Shown: positions 24,501-39,006 of the stretch, piece after piece
Position numbering within the stretch: the stretch's first letter is position 1
How the letters are laid out: the number at the start of each line of letters is the position of its first letter
NCBI GenBank assembly: GCA_010279815.1
Contig: QEOQ01000508.1
Span: 596,254 to 660,253 of the forward strand
Length of the DNA stretch: 64,000 bases
From: Brachionus plicatilis
Taxonomy: Eukaryota; Rotifera; Eurotatoria; Ploima; Brachionidae
Reading direction: 5' to 3'
Translations under genes and position numbers: made by a program
Notes under the pieces: model-generated
The model's input: only the letters and a program-made list of their open reading frames with translations
Told to the model about the DNA's origin: nothing
Database searches by the model: none

Positions 24501-25479
24501 CATTCAATGAACTAATGACGCTTAAATAAACGTTCTTGGTGAAAAAATAAAAAATCCCAAACACAATTTGAGTGACTTTTCGGTCAAAACTCAAAACAAA
24601 CAATTAAAGTTAATTATGTGATTCGATTTACAAATCATTAGCACGTAGGGAAAATTAAGACCTTACAAAAATTATCGAGTATGTCTTCGGTATTTTTGTA
24701 AGTATTGACAAAATCAAATGCATCGACTAGTAATCACATAAAAGCTTAGAAAACAACTATAAGGAAATTTAGCTACGCAAACAGAGCTTTTATTTACCTT
24801 GATTAAGACCTACAATGTTTATTAACAATAGCTGAATAATTTAAATTCTAAGAGTTCCGATGCCAGAATAAATATAAAAATTTATAACTTTTGTTTCCGT
24901 TTGAATGAGTAGTAGTAAACGGCCTCGGACTTTTTAATGCAAACAGGAAAAGCCCACTTGAAAAGCTAAAAACCAGATTCATATCGTCTATTACGAGATT
25001 AAGGTTTTAATTAAGCCTAAGATAAACGCGGTCCAAGTTAACTAAAAAAGAAAAAGACCGTGATTATTTATTATCTCTTAGACATGCACACTCTTATTAA
25101 ATGATACAGAAATCTTAGAGATAACGCACGCACATTAAAACAAGTGGCGTGTTTATATTCTATTAATTATAAAGTGTAACGGAAATAAATGATATTGGTT
25201 TTCTAGCATTGAGTATTATCTTTCAAAGCCTTGCTGGTCTTGTTTGAGCAGCGCGGATAGCCAACAAAGCCATAGAGAATTGCACAATTAAGAGCTTAGT
25301 TGATTTCTAAGCAAGTGAAAGTTAATATTAATGAAAGAGGTCTTGGTATCATCAATTATACTTTTGATATGGGATATTTATCATTTGTTATATTTTAATT
25401 ATGATCTATCTGATTTCTTAATTTAATTAGAGATTGACAATTTTATTTTGAATTTTTTAAATAAAATTTAAATTATCCA

Positions 25480-25655
25480 AAAGTCTTCCTCAACCTCCCC
25501 AACATTTGTCTCGCTCTATTCACTCAAGCATTCACTTGCGCCTAAAATTTACCATCCTTTGTTATGACTGTACCATTTTACTCCGACTTTCCTCAATTAA
25601 ATACTCCTTTTTTGAATTGTCCTTGCCAAAGTACACCACCTTACACTTCGAACCT
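25480..25655 (-). mobile_element. LINE fragment (RT late domain)
   Basis: The minus strand starts with KCKVVYFGKDNSKKEYLIEE, a typical late reverse-transcriptase block. It then decays through several stops toward 25480, where MLGRLRK-like sequence is still visible in a shifted frame. No ends are preserved. Confidence 0.7.
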
Positions 25656-25779
25656 TAAATAAATATAAATTAACTAGAACTTAAAAGAAAACGAGCAGCT
25701 AACAAATAAAACAGTTTATTTTAAATGATTTAAAATTAACTTAAATTTATTTGAATTTGTTAAAATTAAACAAAGCACT

Positions 25780-26010
25780 GCAGAGTCTTTGAATAGATAA
25801 ATACATTCTCAGGCGAACTATTCTATCTGGAAAGAAGACATGTCTAGCAGTCACTCAAGTATGATACTTTTTCAAAATTATACTTCATGAAGCTGTAAAT
25901 AAACTTAAACTGTTAACAGTCTCGAATTGAATGAGAGATATGTCAGGACAGGACTGAGTCCTTCTAATCCATTAGACTCGTGGATTAGACCGTTCAGTAC
26001 TTAAACATGC
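25780..26010 (+). mobile_element. LINE fragment related to 22480-23060
   Basis: The plus strand has NKLKLL and ERYVRTGLSPSNPL-like peptides near 25905-25970 in shifted frames. They correspond to the equivalent segment at 22915-22990 (shared GAGAGATAT...CAGGACAGGA). No intact ends. Confidence 0.55.
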
Positions 26011-26229
26011 AGCGCCTTTCATTACTAATATTTACTTTAATTTTTCCTGTTGTAAATTTTTTATTATTAAAATAATAATCAGGGGAAGACCCCGGACAGT
26101 TTGGAATGACAATTAACCTTCCTTTCAGACCCGTGTTGAGTAGTTTTGATAATAAAATAAAAGTAAAAAAATTCGAAACTGTTACAAATAAAATAAAATG
26201 GCTCTGAAATTGGTATGCTAGCATATGGT

Positions 26230-29200
26230 TGCTATCAGCACTGTACCTTTTAAATTAAAAACAAGCCTCGAACACAAAGGTTATAAAGGCTATAAATTTC
26301 TTCAAGTTTAAAGATTTTTTTTGCACAATTTGTTGATATAAACAAGATGAATTCTGTGTTCAATTCGAAAAATCAGTTTATCTAGTTGAGACTCACAAAA
26401 AATTTGATAGTCAAGATACCCCGAACACTGATTTGAGTAAAAACTCGGCAAATATTGACTATTTGGTTTTCTTCTCGTGAGACTAATAATCAACTCCGGG
26501 ATTCAAGTAAAATGTTAAAATAATTTTTTTTGAATATTTAATATTTTAAATTTCTTTGAAAAATTAGAAAAAAAGGTTATGGTCATTGAAAAAATCATAA
26601 GTCAAATAATTATTTTTTGAATATTTTAAAAATTGTAAATCTCTTTGAAAATTAAAAAAAAATGAATGTTCACTGAAAAAAAATTGAGACAACTAGTTAA
26701 TTCAAATTTAAATACTCAAGATATATCTATAAAAATTGCATTGCAAAGAACTTTTCAAATTTTTCGGAAATTAAAAAAAACTGATGAACATCTGTAATTT
26801 TACAATTAAAATATTTTGATAAAATTGAAATTTGATCAGAAATTCTACTTTACCCTGTTCACTTTAATCATTTGGTAAAATTGGAACAAAAATTTGTTTC
26901 ATCCTATATCAATCTTTCTAGATTAATTTTTTTGAAATCTACTCATCTTCTCAAACAAATATTTTATTTTGTTAAAACTTCGATCTGTTTATTAGATGAG
27001 GTCAATTTTCTTCTTAGCTGTTTTTTTTTATAAACGAAGCTTATTTTAACTTGATGAAAAAATAAAACTAGAAAATTGCTATTTAGATAAAAAAAAAATT
27101 ATAAACAAGCGTTTTTTTTTTTTTAAATTGTAAGCATTAGAAAATTTCTGAGGCATTGAGGCATATTAAAAAAAAACATAAATGTCTGATTTGATTGTAG
27201 CTATTTGTCTTGATTAAATTTATAAATATTTTCTAAAAATTTAAAACAAAAATATAAATAATAATTAAATCTTTTAAAAATTAACTTTAAATTTACGATC
27301 GATTTAGTGTCAGTGTTCGTAGTTTTGAATCACCTTCCTTAATTAGGTGTTCGATGAAGTATCTATATTATTGATTCGATTCAATTGAATGAACTTAAAA
27401 ACTTTTTATTTTCAAATAAACATCATCTTGAACATCCATAATGTATTTAAAATTGCTTCTATTAGAAAGCTTAAACTAAATCAGCTTCATGCTAGTCTTG
27501 TGAATTTTCTCCACAGATATATAGGTATAGAAAACTTTATTAAAAAAGAATTGAAATCGTTCTTCTCTTTGATTTACTTTTTTAATTAAATTTCAATTGA
27601 GATTTAATCAATATATCTAGAAATAAATGTGAAAATTTCAATATAAAATCAATAAAATAAACAAAAGTAAAGAAATGGAAAATCTGTTCTCTATTTTCAT
27701 TCATTTAATTGAATTTCGTATCCATATTTTAAACAAAACTAATGTTTCCATCTTAAAAAAATTTATCATGAACGCCACTTGCGACTCTACTGGTTCAATA
27801 AAACAGAAACTTTCAAAATTGGTAAGATCCGTATGGAAGTATCTTTGATAGCTAGTGAAGTATCCGAAATTAATAGAAAATTAACAATACTTTACTTAAG
27901 TACTATAAATCATTCCAATTTCTAACTCGACCAAGAACAAGTGATCAATCATTTCAGCCTAATACTGTTCCGAACAAATCTATTACTCATGGTACACTAT
28001 TAATATTTATCAAATAATTTTGGCTTCTAAAAAAGAAAAAAATTAGATTTTGTTCATACAACATATTATTGATAAGACTTGGATTTGTATTGTTTATTGT
28101 TGATGGTTATATCAAAAAAAATATCAAAATATTCCCAATTCCTACGGTAAATAAAATTTGGAATAAATTTTGCTTTTTCCTTTTAATAAATTTTTTTAAA
28201 TTTTAAAATTTGGTTTAACTAAAACTCAAGTTAAATTTTGCAAAAAAAATTAATCGATAAATAATGGTTTAATGGACATGATTTTAAATTAAATTAGATT
28301 AATTTTTTTAGAAAAAAAGACTTTTAAATTTAGAGCTTTTGTTTTTTTAACAATCGCTTCGGTAAAGAAAAAAAAAGTGAATAAAACAAAAAGGTAATTT
28401 GGATTAATAAAACAATTGATAAAAAAACTCATTTTATTTGAATGACATAATTTGCTCACATTATTGAATTTAATTAATTTAATTTAACAGTTTTGCTTAG
28501 TTAGACTCCTTTTGAAATTTTTTAAAATAATCTTAATAATTAATTTTTTTAAGATTTATTTAAAAAAAAATCTTTATTTAATCAAAGCTAAAATTAAACT
28601 AATTCAAGCTAACAAATAATTCTAGCTTGCACTAAACAACAACAAAAATGGTAAAATAATTTGATATTGTAGCGGTGCGAAAAAGTCGTTCTTTTAGGGC
28701 TGAGAAATAATTGCATTCGAAACAAATTATGTAATTGGAAGTTGATAAGCGTAAATTAATAAAACCATGGTTTGGCATCTCCTACCCCCAGCATAGAAAA
28801 AAAACCACCGAGTCAAAATAGCTCATTTTTAATTAATCAATATCATTTAAAACCAAAAAGAATAGTTTGCCCTAAACCAAAATACTTGTTTGTTTATCTC
28901 TTGAAATTACAAAATACGAAAAATTGGATAACGAAGCAACTTAGACTCAAGAGCTAAATCATCATCGTTTTTATCGGCTAGTTCAGGTCAATATCGCAGT
29001 CATAAATTAGTTTGATATTTTCGAATAGCCTTTTGAAAAATAATCATTAATCTTCTCTGAGATAAAAATGATGTAAGCAAATCTGAAAAAAAAGCACTTA
29101 ACTCAAGGGTCAATATTGAGGCATTAGAGAGCTATCTATATTACTTCTATTTGAATTATTTGATAATTTACAATTCAGTTCATACAAATGATTTCCAAGT

Positions 29201-29960
29201 GTTTTTTCTACCAAATCTTGAAATTTGATAACAAAAATTTTGAAAAAAATCCTGTACGGATTCAAAATTTTGTGACCTAAATGCCAAACAAAAATTTTAT
29301 CTTTAAGTGAAGCCATTTAAATGGTAAATTATTAACTCAAACAAAACTGAACCAGATCTAAATACATTTATTTGTGTTTGCACTCTTAAGACTGATTCCT
29401 AATTTCATACTTCCCAATATTTGGGTACCATTAAAAAATAGGCAAATAAACAGAAACTTAATACATTTGAGTTAACTTTTTGAATATTTGGTTAAAAAAA
29501 ACAAAAATGTGTAAAATAAATTAATATGTTTCAAACAATGTAAAACTTAAGTAAATTTAAAGAAGGAAAAAAATTAAAAAAATTAATCACATATGACTGA
29601 AGAAAGGACTAAGCTCCATTCTAACTTGTCTGGGCAAACCCAAACTATATTTTTAAATAATAATAAAAAAAATGTGTAATATATGTTTTTTTAAGGCTAC
29701 AAAGCGTCCTTTTCAGAATTAATCTATCAAGAAAAGCAATTGGGAAATTTAAAAAATACACATTTCGAAAAAAATTAATTAAAGATGACATCAAAAATAA
29801 AAAATATATATTTAATAATTGAAATAAAAATGATAAATCAACTAGAGAAAAAAATCAAAAAAATAGATTTTTATACAATTTTAATGTGTTTAATTTATTT
29901 CATGATATTAGAAATAATTTTAAAAATAATAATAAAATTGGTTTTTTTCTTAATTTTGGA
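26230..29960. other. Gene-poor AT-rich DNA
   Basis: No exon, RNA gene or element end was recognised. Short open frames here lack family motifs and have the composition of the surroundings. Confidence 0.55.
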
Positions 29961-30298
29961 GGCATTGTGAAATTTCATACAAAAATTCCAATACAAAAAT
30001 AAAAAAAGTTTATAGCTTTTGTTCCAAATGTCAAGAATTTGTTTTCCAAATGAAACAAAGTGAAACAACTTTTGTTTCAACAAAATATGTGCAAATTAAC
30101 TGCATCTTATTACTAATACCTTTAAATAGGGTGCAATTTTGAAGAATTAGCACAGATTTTGCAGACTTCCGCAGTAGATGAAACAAAAGTTGTTTCACTT
30201 TGTTTCATTTGGAAAACAAATTCTTGACATTTGGAACAAAAGTTATAAAATTTCTTTATTTTTTGTATTGGAATTTTTTTATGAAATTTCACAATGGC
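29961..30298. mobile_element. Foldback MITE with 9-bp TSD (MULE-like), copy 2
   Basis: A 338-bp near-palindrome homologous along its length to 1555-1907: GGCATTGTGAAATTTCATAC at the left and the inverted form at the right, with the shared AAATGAAACAAAGTGAAACAA block in both arms. It is flanked by a perfect 9-bp duplication, AATTTTGGA (29952-29960 and 30299-30307). Confidence 0.88.
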
Positions 30299-30307
30299 AA
30301 TTTTGGA

Positions 30308-33300
30308 AAATGTCTTGAAATCCAGTTTTAAAAAACTGAATAAAAAAAAAGCATTTTTGATCTGAAACAATTTTATATCAGTAAAGAAAACTCATAACTA
30401 TTATAAATTTATTTTCAAACATCTTTTAGCTGAAATCTATTAAAATCTAAATAAAAAAATAAATCTAATCTAAATATTTTTTTTAATAAAATAAAATTGA
30501 AAAAAAACTCATTTTCAGAATAATTTATTCATATTTTACTAAAAAAAAAAAATTAGTTTAATTAAAATTGCTTTGAAATCTAAATTCAATGTAGCAATTT
30601 AAGATGGTCTGAATTTCTCTTTCTAAAAAAATTGCTATCATTTTTTTTCTAAAATTATTTTTTTAACAAATATATTTTTTTTGCTGTCCGAATCGACATT
30701 TTTTGTTTCTTAAAGTGGGCAACACATGCTTGGTCAAGCGATCAAATAAAAAATCGTTTTCTAAGAACGAATATAATTATTAAATAAAAACAATTAGCTC
30801 TAGTAAAATTCTGCCAAAGAGCAATATTTGAGCACAATTCCAGCTTTTGGATGATAGTCGTCCTAAATTTTCACCCAAAAGAGTATTTATTGTACAAATT
30901 AAGTCATAACAAAAACGCACTCGAAACTAAACAAACCAAAATAATTAGAACAGAATGAGCCAGATAAAGAAACGAAGAGTAATTTTTATTATTTCAATGA
31001 CTTGGTAATAAATAAAAGATAAACTTTTTGTGAGCTTGATAGTTGAATATATCAAGGCGAAAACGAATTGATTTAATTACAATTGGAAACAAAATAGAGA
31101 TAAATATCTCCACTAAGCAATAACAAGCCATCTGAAGAGCTCGTCTTGGCCTTGAATCTCTGCTTTTAATTCAGCTTAATTTCAAAGTATTCATATAAGA
31201 ATTTCTCGTCAAAATTTCTCTGGAATAGGGTTTCTATTAAGAAATCAACAAAGCATGATAAAATAAATATTAAAAATTGAACCAGTTTGAATTTAAAGTA
31301 AATATTAGTTTGAATAAATCATTAGTTAAATACATCAAGAGATCTATATGATCGATGTGCTTATTGAACCCTAATTGTACTTCATTGATTTGCTCTGTGT
31401 GTACAATTCAACTCGAAAACTATTTAGCAAACAAAAACAAATCCTGCTTTTCGATATCAAGGCTCTCATAACTTACTTACTCGAAAGTTGGCTCAGCTCG
31501 ACGAGTTGTTAATTATTTTGAATGTACATTTATAAATATTTGCTTTTCTTGTTATCTTTTTTTTTCTCCTAGTTCTAATTAGTTTCGTTTCAATTAAAAA
31601 ATAAACAAAACCAAGGACACGCTTCTAAAAGCTTGATTCGAAGTCTTTAGACTAAATGCACTTTTTACCGTTTGCCTATGTTAGTTAGGCCCATGTAGTG
31701 AATCGCTTGCTGTGAACATTATCTTGTATTTTTCTACTCAAAGTTTAATTATTTTAATCCTAATTTTGATTATTGGGCTCTTTTGATTAAGTAAAATCTT
31801 TGATTAAATTTTTAATTTAATTTTATTTATTTTTTAGAGATTAAAATCCTTTTTTTTTATTTAAAAATGAAACTTAAAAAAAATGTAAACCGTAAAATTT
31901 TAGAAACGAGGCATTTTATGAAATTAGATCAAAAATTTTATTATGATTTGATCATTTTAAAATTTTTTTTCAAATTTTCAGTCTTAACTTCTAAGTTTTA
32001 GAAATGAAAAAATTAAAAATCTTCTAAACTTTTAACTCAGTCTTGCACATTTTATTACTATTCTCATAGAATAATCTGCAAAAATTGGTTGTATTGACAA
32101 CTTTGTATAAAAGTTAAAACAACTGTCAGTAGCTCTTTTGACATTAAATAGAACTTAGATCTTTTTGAATTTTTTATTTTAAAAGAAAATACATCTTTTA
32201 AAAAAAAATTAGACAACTTATTTAAAATTGGGAATAATTTCTTTTTCCAACTAAAATATATTTACATGCATAAAAAAAATTGTTTAACATACGAAAAATT
32301 TTTCAATATAAAAAATTTTCTTTAATACTATAAGTCACTTATGCTCTAATAAACATTTAAAAAATGATTGAATTCGAAAGTTACAAAGAATTTTTATTTA
32401 ATTAAATTTGATATTGATCAATTCAATGTACTCAATAAATGTATAAAGAAGGCAAAGTTTAAAAAAAGCTCAAAAATTATTTGAAAAATTTGCAAATATA
32501 TTGTAGCACTCTGCAGCTAAGTCTCAAAGGATCAAAATCGGTTGTTGCTTTAAAAATATTGGTTTCAAAAAGAAGCGTACTAGGAAACATTGGCTAAAAG
32601 ACCTGTACGAAAATAAAATAGACAAGAATTAAAAAAAAAAAAACATTTTGTACATTAACAGATATATTAAACTAATAAATTGAACTTTATTGATATATGA
32701 TTTTTCTATACAGCATAATTTTTTTTTGTTTAATAGTTTATTTTTTGGTGAAAAAAAAGTAATCCTTTAAATTTTTTAATTTTGTTTAAAAATAATTTTA
32801 AATTATTTAGTTGAATATTCTATTTAAAATAATTATACAACTTTTTTATTTAAATTTTGTAATTGCATTTTAAAGCAAATTGGAATTATTTGGTTGAATG
32901 GTGGAACTTAAACACTTGGTCTATGGTACATTTCTTTTTTCTCATCCGTAACAACTAAATTGAATAGAAACTTATAGTGCCGTTCTTCCTCCTACAAGCT
33001 CTTAATTAAATATAAGGTTGATTTAGATAAAAATGAGCATTACATAGAAATTTGTTACTTGTTAATTAGAGATAAGAACTGGGGCTCTTATGGCTAAGCC
33101 TTAGAAAAAATAATACTTTTTTTATATAGAATTCTACAAATAACTTTGCTTAATAAAACCGACTAAAAAATGCAAATGCCCCTTTCCATCTTTTAAAGTA
33201 AACCATTTATAAAAAATTTGTTTTTATAAAATATTTTCGCTTTAAGAGGCATTAAAATACCGTCTGAAGATAAATAAAGGAAGTTGAACACTGAGTATCA

Positions 33301-36300
33301 AAATAAATAACTCAAAAACTTTTTATCGATTAATTGAGCAGAATAATCGAGCATGTAGAAAGGCTAAAAAAAGCCTTTGGCTCACTTGTAATTTTCAAAA
33401 AAAAATACTTACAATTACCACACTTTTAAAAATAAAATAAAAAAATAATTTCAATTCATAAATATTCAAATGACCCGTGACTTGTTTAGACATGATTGTC
33501 TATAATTTGCTTAAAATAGACTCACAAATAATCTATCAATAGTATTTGACATATTTGTTGTCGCCCTCTTCATTGTCCACTTATCTAAACTTTTTCTTAA
33601 TTAGAATACGTTTATTTGATTGATACTCGGATCAAATAGTTTTTGTTTGACATAAGATTTAATAAAATTTAATAAAAATAAAAAAAACTAGATTTTTAAT
33701 CGCTTCATTAAAAAACCCGGAAAAGTCAATCATAATCTATAGACGCCCAATTTATGAGTTTGCATTATTATCAGCATCCTTTCCAGTCGTATTTATCAGA
33801 AGTAAAACAATTTTTTTTTGTTGATTAAAGCTTTCGTTGAATAAATGTCTACGGTTCTACACCTCTAAGTGGGACTCAATTTTGTTTACTTAAAATAATA
33901 TTCTGATCTAAATTTAGATGAAAATTTACAATTTATATTTGCAAAATTTACAATCGAATAAATATAAATCAATTGTTAGAATTAAATTTATTTTTCATTT
34001 ACATAATAATATTTATCTTAAATTGAATTGAAAAACTATAAATTTATTTTATCCCGTAAAAATGAAAAATTTTCAAAAATTATCTTAATTAAAACTTTGA
34101 AAAAAGGCTTTTATTTAGCCGCAAATCGAAGTGTTTATTGGAGATAAATTACAACAATAATTTATTTAATGGATTACAATTAATTCTTTTAGCCTCCTAG
34201 AGTCCAGGATTTTCAAAAAAAAATATTGATAGAAAAGATTAAATGTTTTACCTATCAATGTTTTTATTTTGAGCCAGGATTTAAACAAATTATTGAAATT
34301 TACTTTAAAATGTTTTGACAGAGCAAGAAAACACGTTCGCTCTTGAAAATGGTCAAATATGAGAAAATTTAAAATTTTATAAAAACTTCGAGCTTACTCG
34401 ATTGCTTTTACACTATCTTGCAATTAAATTGGTTTATCTAAAATTTGGAGTTTATTGTTTTTGAATGCTAATTGCAGATCTTTACTATTTTGACTTTAAA
34501 GCATAAATTAATTTTTCAAGGACTAAAATTTTGCCAATTAATGAAATTTTGTTCACGTAAAGTATTCTTTTCCGGAAAAAATTGCCATTATTAAAATCTC
34601 ATGTATGGTACGAAGATATATCTAGGACGATATGATTAATTAACTCGCAAGGCTTTTAGCAAAATTCATGTGAACGTATCGAAACTAAATTTGTAAATAA
34701 CTACTTCCTAAAATGCTGCATTGACTTGAACTCGATTAATCGATCTTTCGCTCGCTCGATCGATTTCAAATTATTTATTCTATTTCTTAAAGTCATTAAT
34801 AACGAGATATTTGATAGAATTTACTCTAGGCTTGACTGATTTCAGAAAGCAGAAGAATACCAAAACTTTGACACAATTCAAATAACATTTTATTTTATTA
34901 CCTTTTTATTTATTTGACCGATCAAGCAATAATCGTAAAAGTCCCAAAAATCAATTGATATTTAAAAGCTCAAATACCAGAAATTTTCTTTTATTGAAAA
35001 TAGCTTAAATTTATTTATCCTGAATTTGATTTTAATATTGATATTTGAATATTTAGATATGTTCCATTGTCATTTACACTCTTGAAAACAAGTTTACTAG
35101 TTCTATCCAGATATAGAATTTTTAGATATGAAAAAATATCTTTATCGACTTTTTTAAAAGAAAATTTAAACCCTAAATGAACCGTATACAATATTAAATG
35201 TATTTAACTGAAAAGTCTCAATTATTTTTATACTTGCAAAATTGAACTTGAATTATTAAAAACTTAATTTCAAATCTAAAAAATTAAAAAATTTAAGCAA
35301 TATTGATAGACTTGATCATCTTTTCTCGATAATTTTAATTGTGACCATGAGATTATTGTTTTCTCATAATGGATTTATCTCAAAAATAACTTCGAGAATT
35401 TTGTTAAAAAATAGAGATCAGATATTTTCATGACCAGACTGAGTGTTTTTTCTTTGAAGGAAATAAAAGTCTTATCGAGAAAATTTTTTAAAATCACGAA
35501 AAGCACTCAAAAAAATTAAACTTAAACATTTAGATGGTTTATATGTCTTATTTATTTAAGATTCAAAAAGCTTGACTATTTACCAAATAAAATGATTCTA
35601 ATTAAATCGATTATTTGTTGATATCTAAAAGATAATGAGATAAAAAGATATTTTATTTTCATGTGAGACCTGAATTTCTCCTTGATAAAGTTTAAAAGAA
35701 TTAATTTTTAGAGTTTTTAATTTTTTTCAGGTGTGTTTCTTTAATTAAATTTTGACTGGGTTAAATCACTTTTTATTTTTACAAATTAAGCTTTTTTTTA
35801 AATCCCTGGACAAGCCGCTTTAAATAATCAAAAAAATCTTAATCCTAAAGCTTTTAATTTGCTTGAGAGTATTGTTCTTTGTTTTTTTTTAATTACAAAA
35901 AGTTTTATAATTTTATCTCTAGCACTTGATGGGCTTTTTCAAAGAGCATAGTTACTTTTCTTGAAAAAAATTATGTTTTACTGGGATTTCTTGTCTGGTC
36001 GAATAAACAAAATACTCATAATAAAATAATTTTAATTAATTTAAAATTATAAATTTTAATTTTAATTCTTTAGTAATTTTATTCTATTTAATTTTAAATT
36101 AAGGGGAACCTTGTACTTGACTGGGTTAAAATTTCGGTGAACAAGACCAACTGAATTCAGTTACTTCAGTTTCAGATGAGAGTAGTCGCTTAAAGTGTGT
36201 CGAAAAGGAGATGAACGCAATCTTCTTTATTTAAATAGCATCGATCAATTTATTAAACTAAAGTAAAATAAGTCCTCCATTTTTGAAAAAATAATGCAAT

Positions 36301-36686
36301 TTTTATCTATTTTTTTTTTAAATTTATTTTTTAAGACCGTAATTTAGTCAAAAGAGATTTGTGGATTTTAATTAGCAAATTTGAATGGAATTTTTTAATG
36401 TTACTGTTACTAAAGTATTACATTTTTATATATTTTAAACAACGTTTTAGCCCTTTTTAAAAGTTGGCTTTATATTTAAAGGTTTTTTTTTTAAATTAAA
36501 GATTTTTTCTTTAAAAATCCAGGACAGTGTTGAAAACTAAAAATTATTAGTTTTTTTGAAAAAATAAAAAAATTCAAATAAATTTATTTAATATAATTTT
36601 AAATTCTTTTAAAATATTTAAAAAAAAAACTAATTCTTAAGATTAAATTGAATTTCGCTTTAATTTTGAAAAAAAACATTTGGATT
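30308..36686. other. Gene-poor AT-rich DNA
   Basis: No gene seen over about 6.4 kb. Patches of higher complexity at 30830-31500 and 34600-34860 (the latter with ATTAATCGATC and clustered TCGATCGAT) could be conserved non-coding or regulatory DNA, but nothing in the sequence proves it. Confidence 0.5.
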
Positions 36687-39006
36687 TTAAATATTGTTAT
36701 TTGAGTGAAATTCTTGAATCTTTTTAAATTTTTCAATCAATAATTTTTCTTTCTCAATAAAGGTGTCAAATTTTCTATAAGAAATATCACTATTTCCTTT
36801 TTCTATTTCTCTCATAACACATGTCTGCCATAAACGTTGTTCATTTTCTTTGATTCTAAATTTTAATGCAATCTTATCCAATTCTTGTTTAAAAAAAGAC
36901 TCAAGGCCAGATGCATAGTATACACTATTTTTCATATAATTGATAAACTGGGTTATATCTTGATTTATTTCTTCAAGTGTTTCATCGATATTTTTTGTCA
37001 TTGGTGAAAAATTCAACTTTGATATATCAAAATCTAAAATATCAGGGTTTGCTTCTGAAAAAGTTCCATCAGCTAAAAAACTTTTTAATCCTTTCATTTT
37101 AAAGCTGTTTGATTCTTCATCGAAAAAATACATATCTAAAATAGATATTTCTTGTTTGTATAAACTCATTGTTTTATCTCTATTATCATAGCGTGGATAA
37201 GACAGAAATAAATCAATGGCTGGTCTGGCGAACCTCAGAATCAGTGCCTCAATCCTTTCTTTCAACATGATTGTATTGCTTTGGGGACCATCGTTAATGA
37301 TTTCCTCTCTGATTTGCTTGATTCCCCACAATTCTCGTGAAATCCAGTCTAAAATTTCTGAAATGGCATCGAACATTATTCGAGACAAAATTGGCGGAAT
37401 GTCGTGAATTGCTTTGTAAACTTCCTGCGTCAATTCTTTTCTTATCTCAATGTGTCCTTCATTTGCCGAAACATTTCCCTGACCTCTACCAACTCTTTGG
37501 AAAATTATCTCTTGTCTTTTTTTCTTCATCGAGTTCACATTAGCAAGCATTCTATCGACCATTTTTTTATACTTTTCTCTAAACTCACTAAAAAACTGAT
37601 TTGCTTTTCCTAAATCATCAGGATTTTTTTTACAATAAATTTTAGTCTGAAAAAAAATCTCAAATCTTTCAAGAATGTCCATCCAAGTTTTAGCCCACCA
37701 TTGGTCTAAATTTTTTTTTTGCTCATCCAGCGCCTTCTCTTTCAATTCTTCATCAGAAATATTTAATGGAATCTTTTGAAAACCAATATTGTAAACTTTT
37801 TCAGTAACCGATCTGTATTTATTTGCTTCATTTTCATACTTGTTTTTAAGCTTAAAATACCTCATATTTAAAATAAAATGCTCCACACATTCCTTTAGCC
37901 TGTTAAATCCATCATCTATTCCAATGTTTTTAAGACGACTATTGATACTTTTAAATTTTTCAGATTCTTTTTTTTCCGATAAAGCAGAGCAAATTGGAAT
38001 AATTCTGTCTCTTGGAACTCCGATTTCACGCCATTTTTCATAATGTTTATCCAACAATTCTTCAAAATGATTCTTAGTGAGAGCTACATCACAATGACTT
38101 AGAGCAACTATTATCTTATCCTTTAGCTCAAACGCCTTATCATTTGAGTCCACTATTTGAAGCATGTTTATTTCCGGCTCAGTTAGAGAAGGTGTATCGA
38201 ACCTTTTGACAAAAATCACTGCGTCAACCTTACTCGCTTTTTCATGTGTTTGTTGTTTATGCAGTAAGGTCGGTGAATCATATCCTGGGACATCATATAA
38301 CGTTACATTTCTTTTACTGGTAAGATTTTTGTTCCATAAAATAACTCTTTTAACTGCACGTGCCTCTTCAGGTAATGTTATTGCTTTTTTTAGTCTTTCA
38401 TTCATTTCTTCTTTACTGTGATATTTATGCTCTTCTGGAGGTAAGTTTAAGAATTTTTTGGAAACTTCTTCATACTTTTGAATGTCGTTTAATTCTTCTT
38501 TTAAAAGTTCCAAGCTTGAGTCAATAGATTTTTCGCTTGGCTGATCAGATTTATCGCAATTATTTTTTTCTATTAGTTGAGTTATTTGATTTGTGTGATT
38601 TTGAAATTCGTCACTTGATAAGTATTCTATTCTGTATTTTTGCTCTTCTTCGGAATTACAAGACCGGATTTCAGTCGTTGTGTAGGTACAACGCTCTTCC
38701 TTGGATGGAAGCAGGTCAATCTGAAGCCAACTGTTAATCATGGCTGTTTTTCCAGCTTTTTCTTTACCAATGACGCCAATTTCAAAATCTCTTTTTCCTA
38801 ATTTTTGCACTAGAATTTTGACTTGTGAAACAAACTGATTCAACGCTGATTTGAAATCATTTAGTTGGTTCTCATTTTCGCTATCTATTAAATCGTCAAT
38901 TATTGATAGATAGTACGAGCTTCGACTGTTCCATTCATTCAAGTTTTTACTTGCTTGGTCAACAAAAGTTTCATAGTCTGTTTCAATATTTGAAGTGTTA
39001 ATTTTT
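36687..39006 (-). CDS. Dynamin-like large GTPase (5' exon missing)
   Basis: One long exon of 773 codons including the stop. Residue numbers count from the TTG-encoded Leu at 38942. The P-loop G1 is GKEKAGKT (about 59-66) with Thr-rich switch I near 88-90. G3 is DVPG (217-220) followed by YDSP. The position expected for G4 (T/NKxD) reads SHCD (282-285). A long helical stalk-like region follows, consistent with the dynamin superfamily. There is no transmembrane segment and no PH or PRD domain. No in-frame ATG precedes the P-loop. The frame runs upstream to an acceptor (CAG on the minus strand, 39009-39007) preceded by stops, so a short first exon must lie beyond 39006. Whether it acts in membrane remodelling or in immunity-type (Mx/GBP-like) functions cannot be told. 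Confidence 0.75.

Noticed and set aside
28760..28960. Plus-strand 61-residue frame after a CCATGG
   Set aside because: Composition and lack of motifs fit chance; no splice context or homologous pattern.
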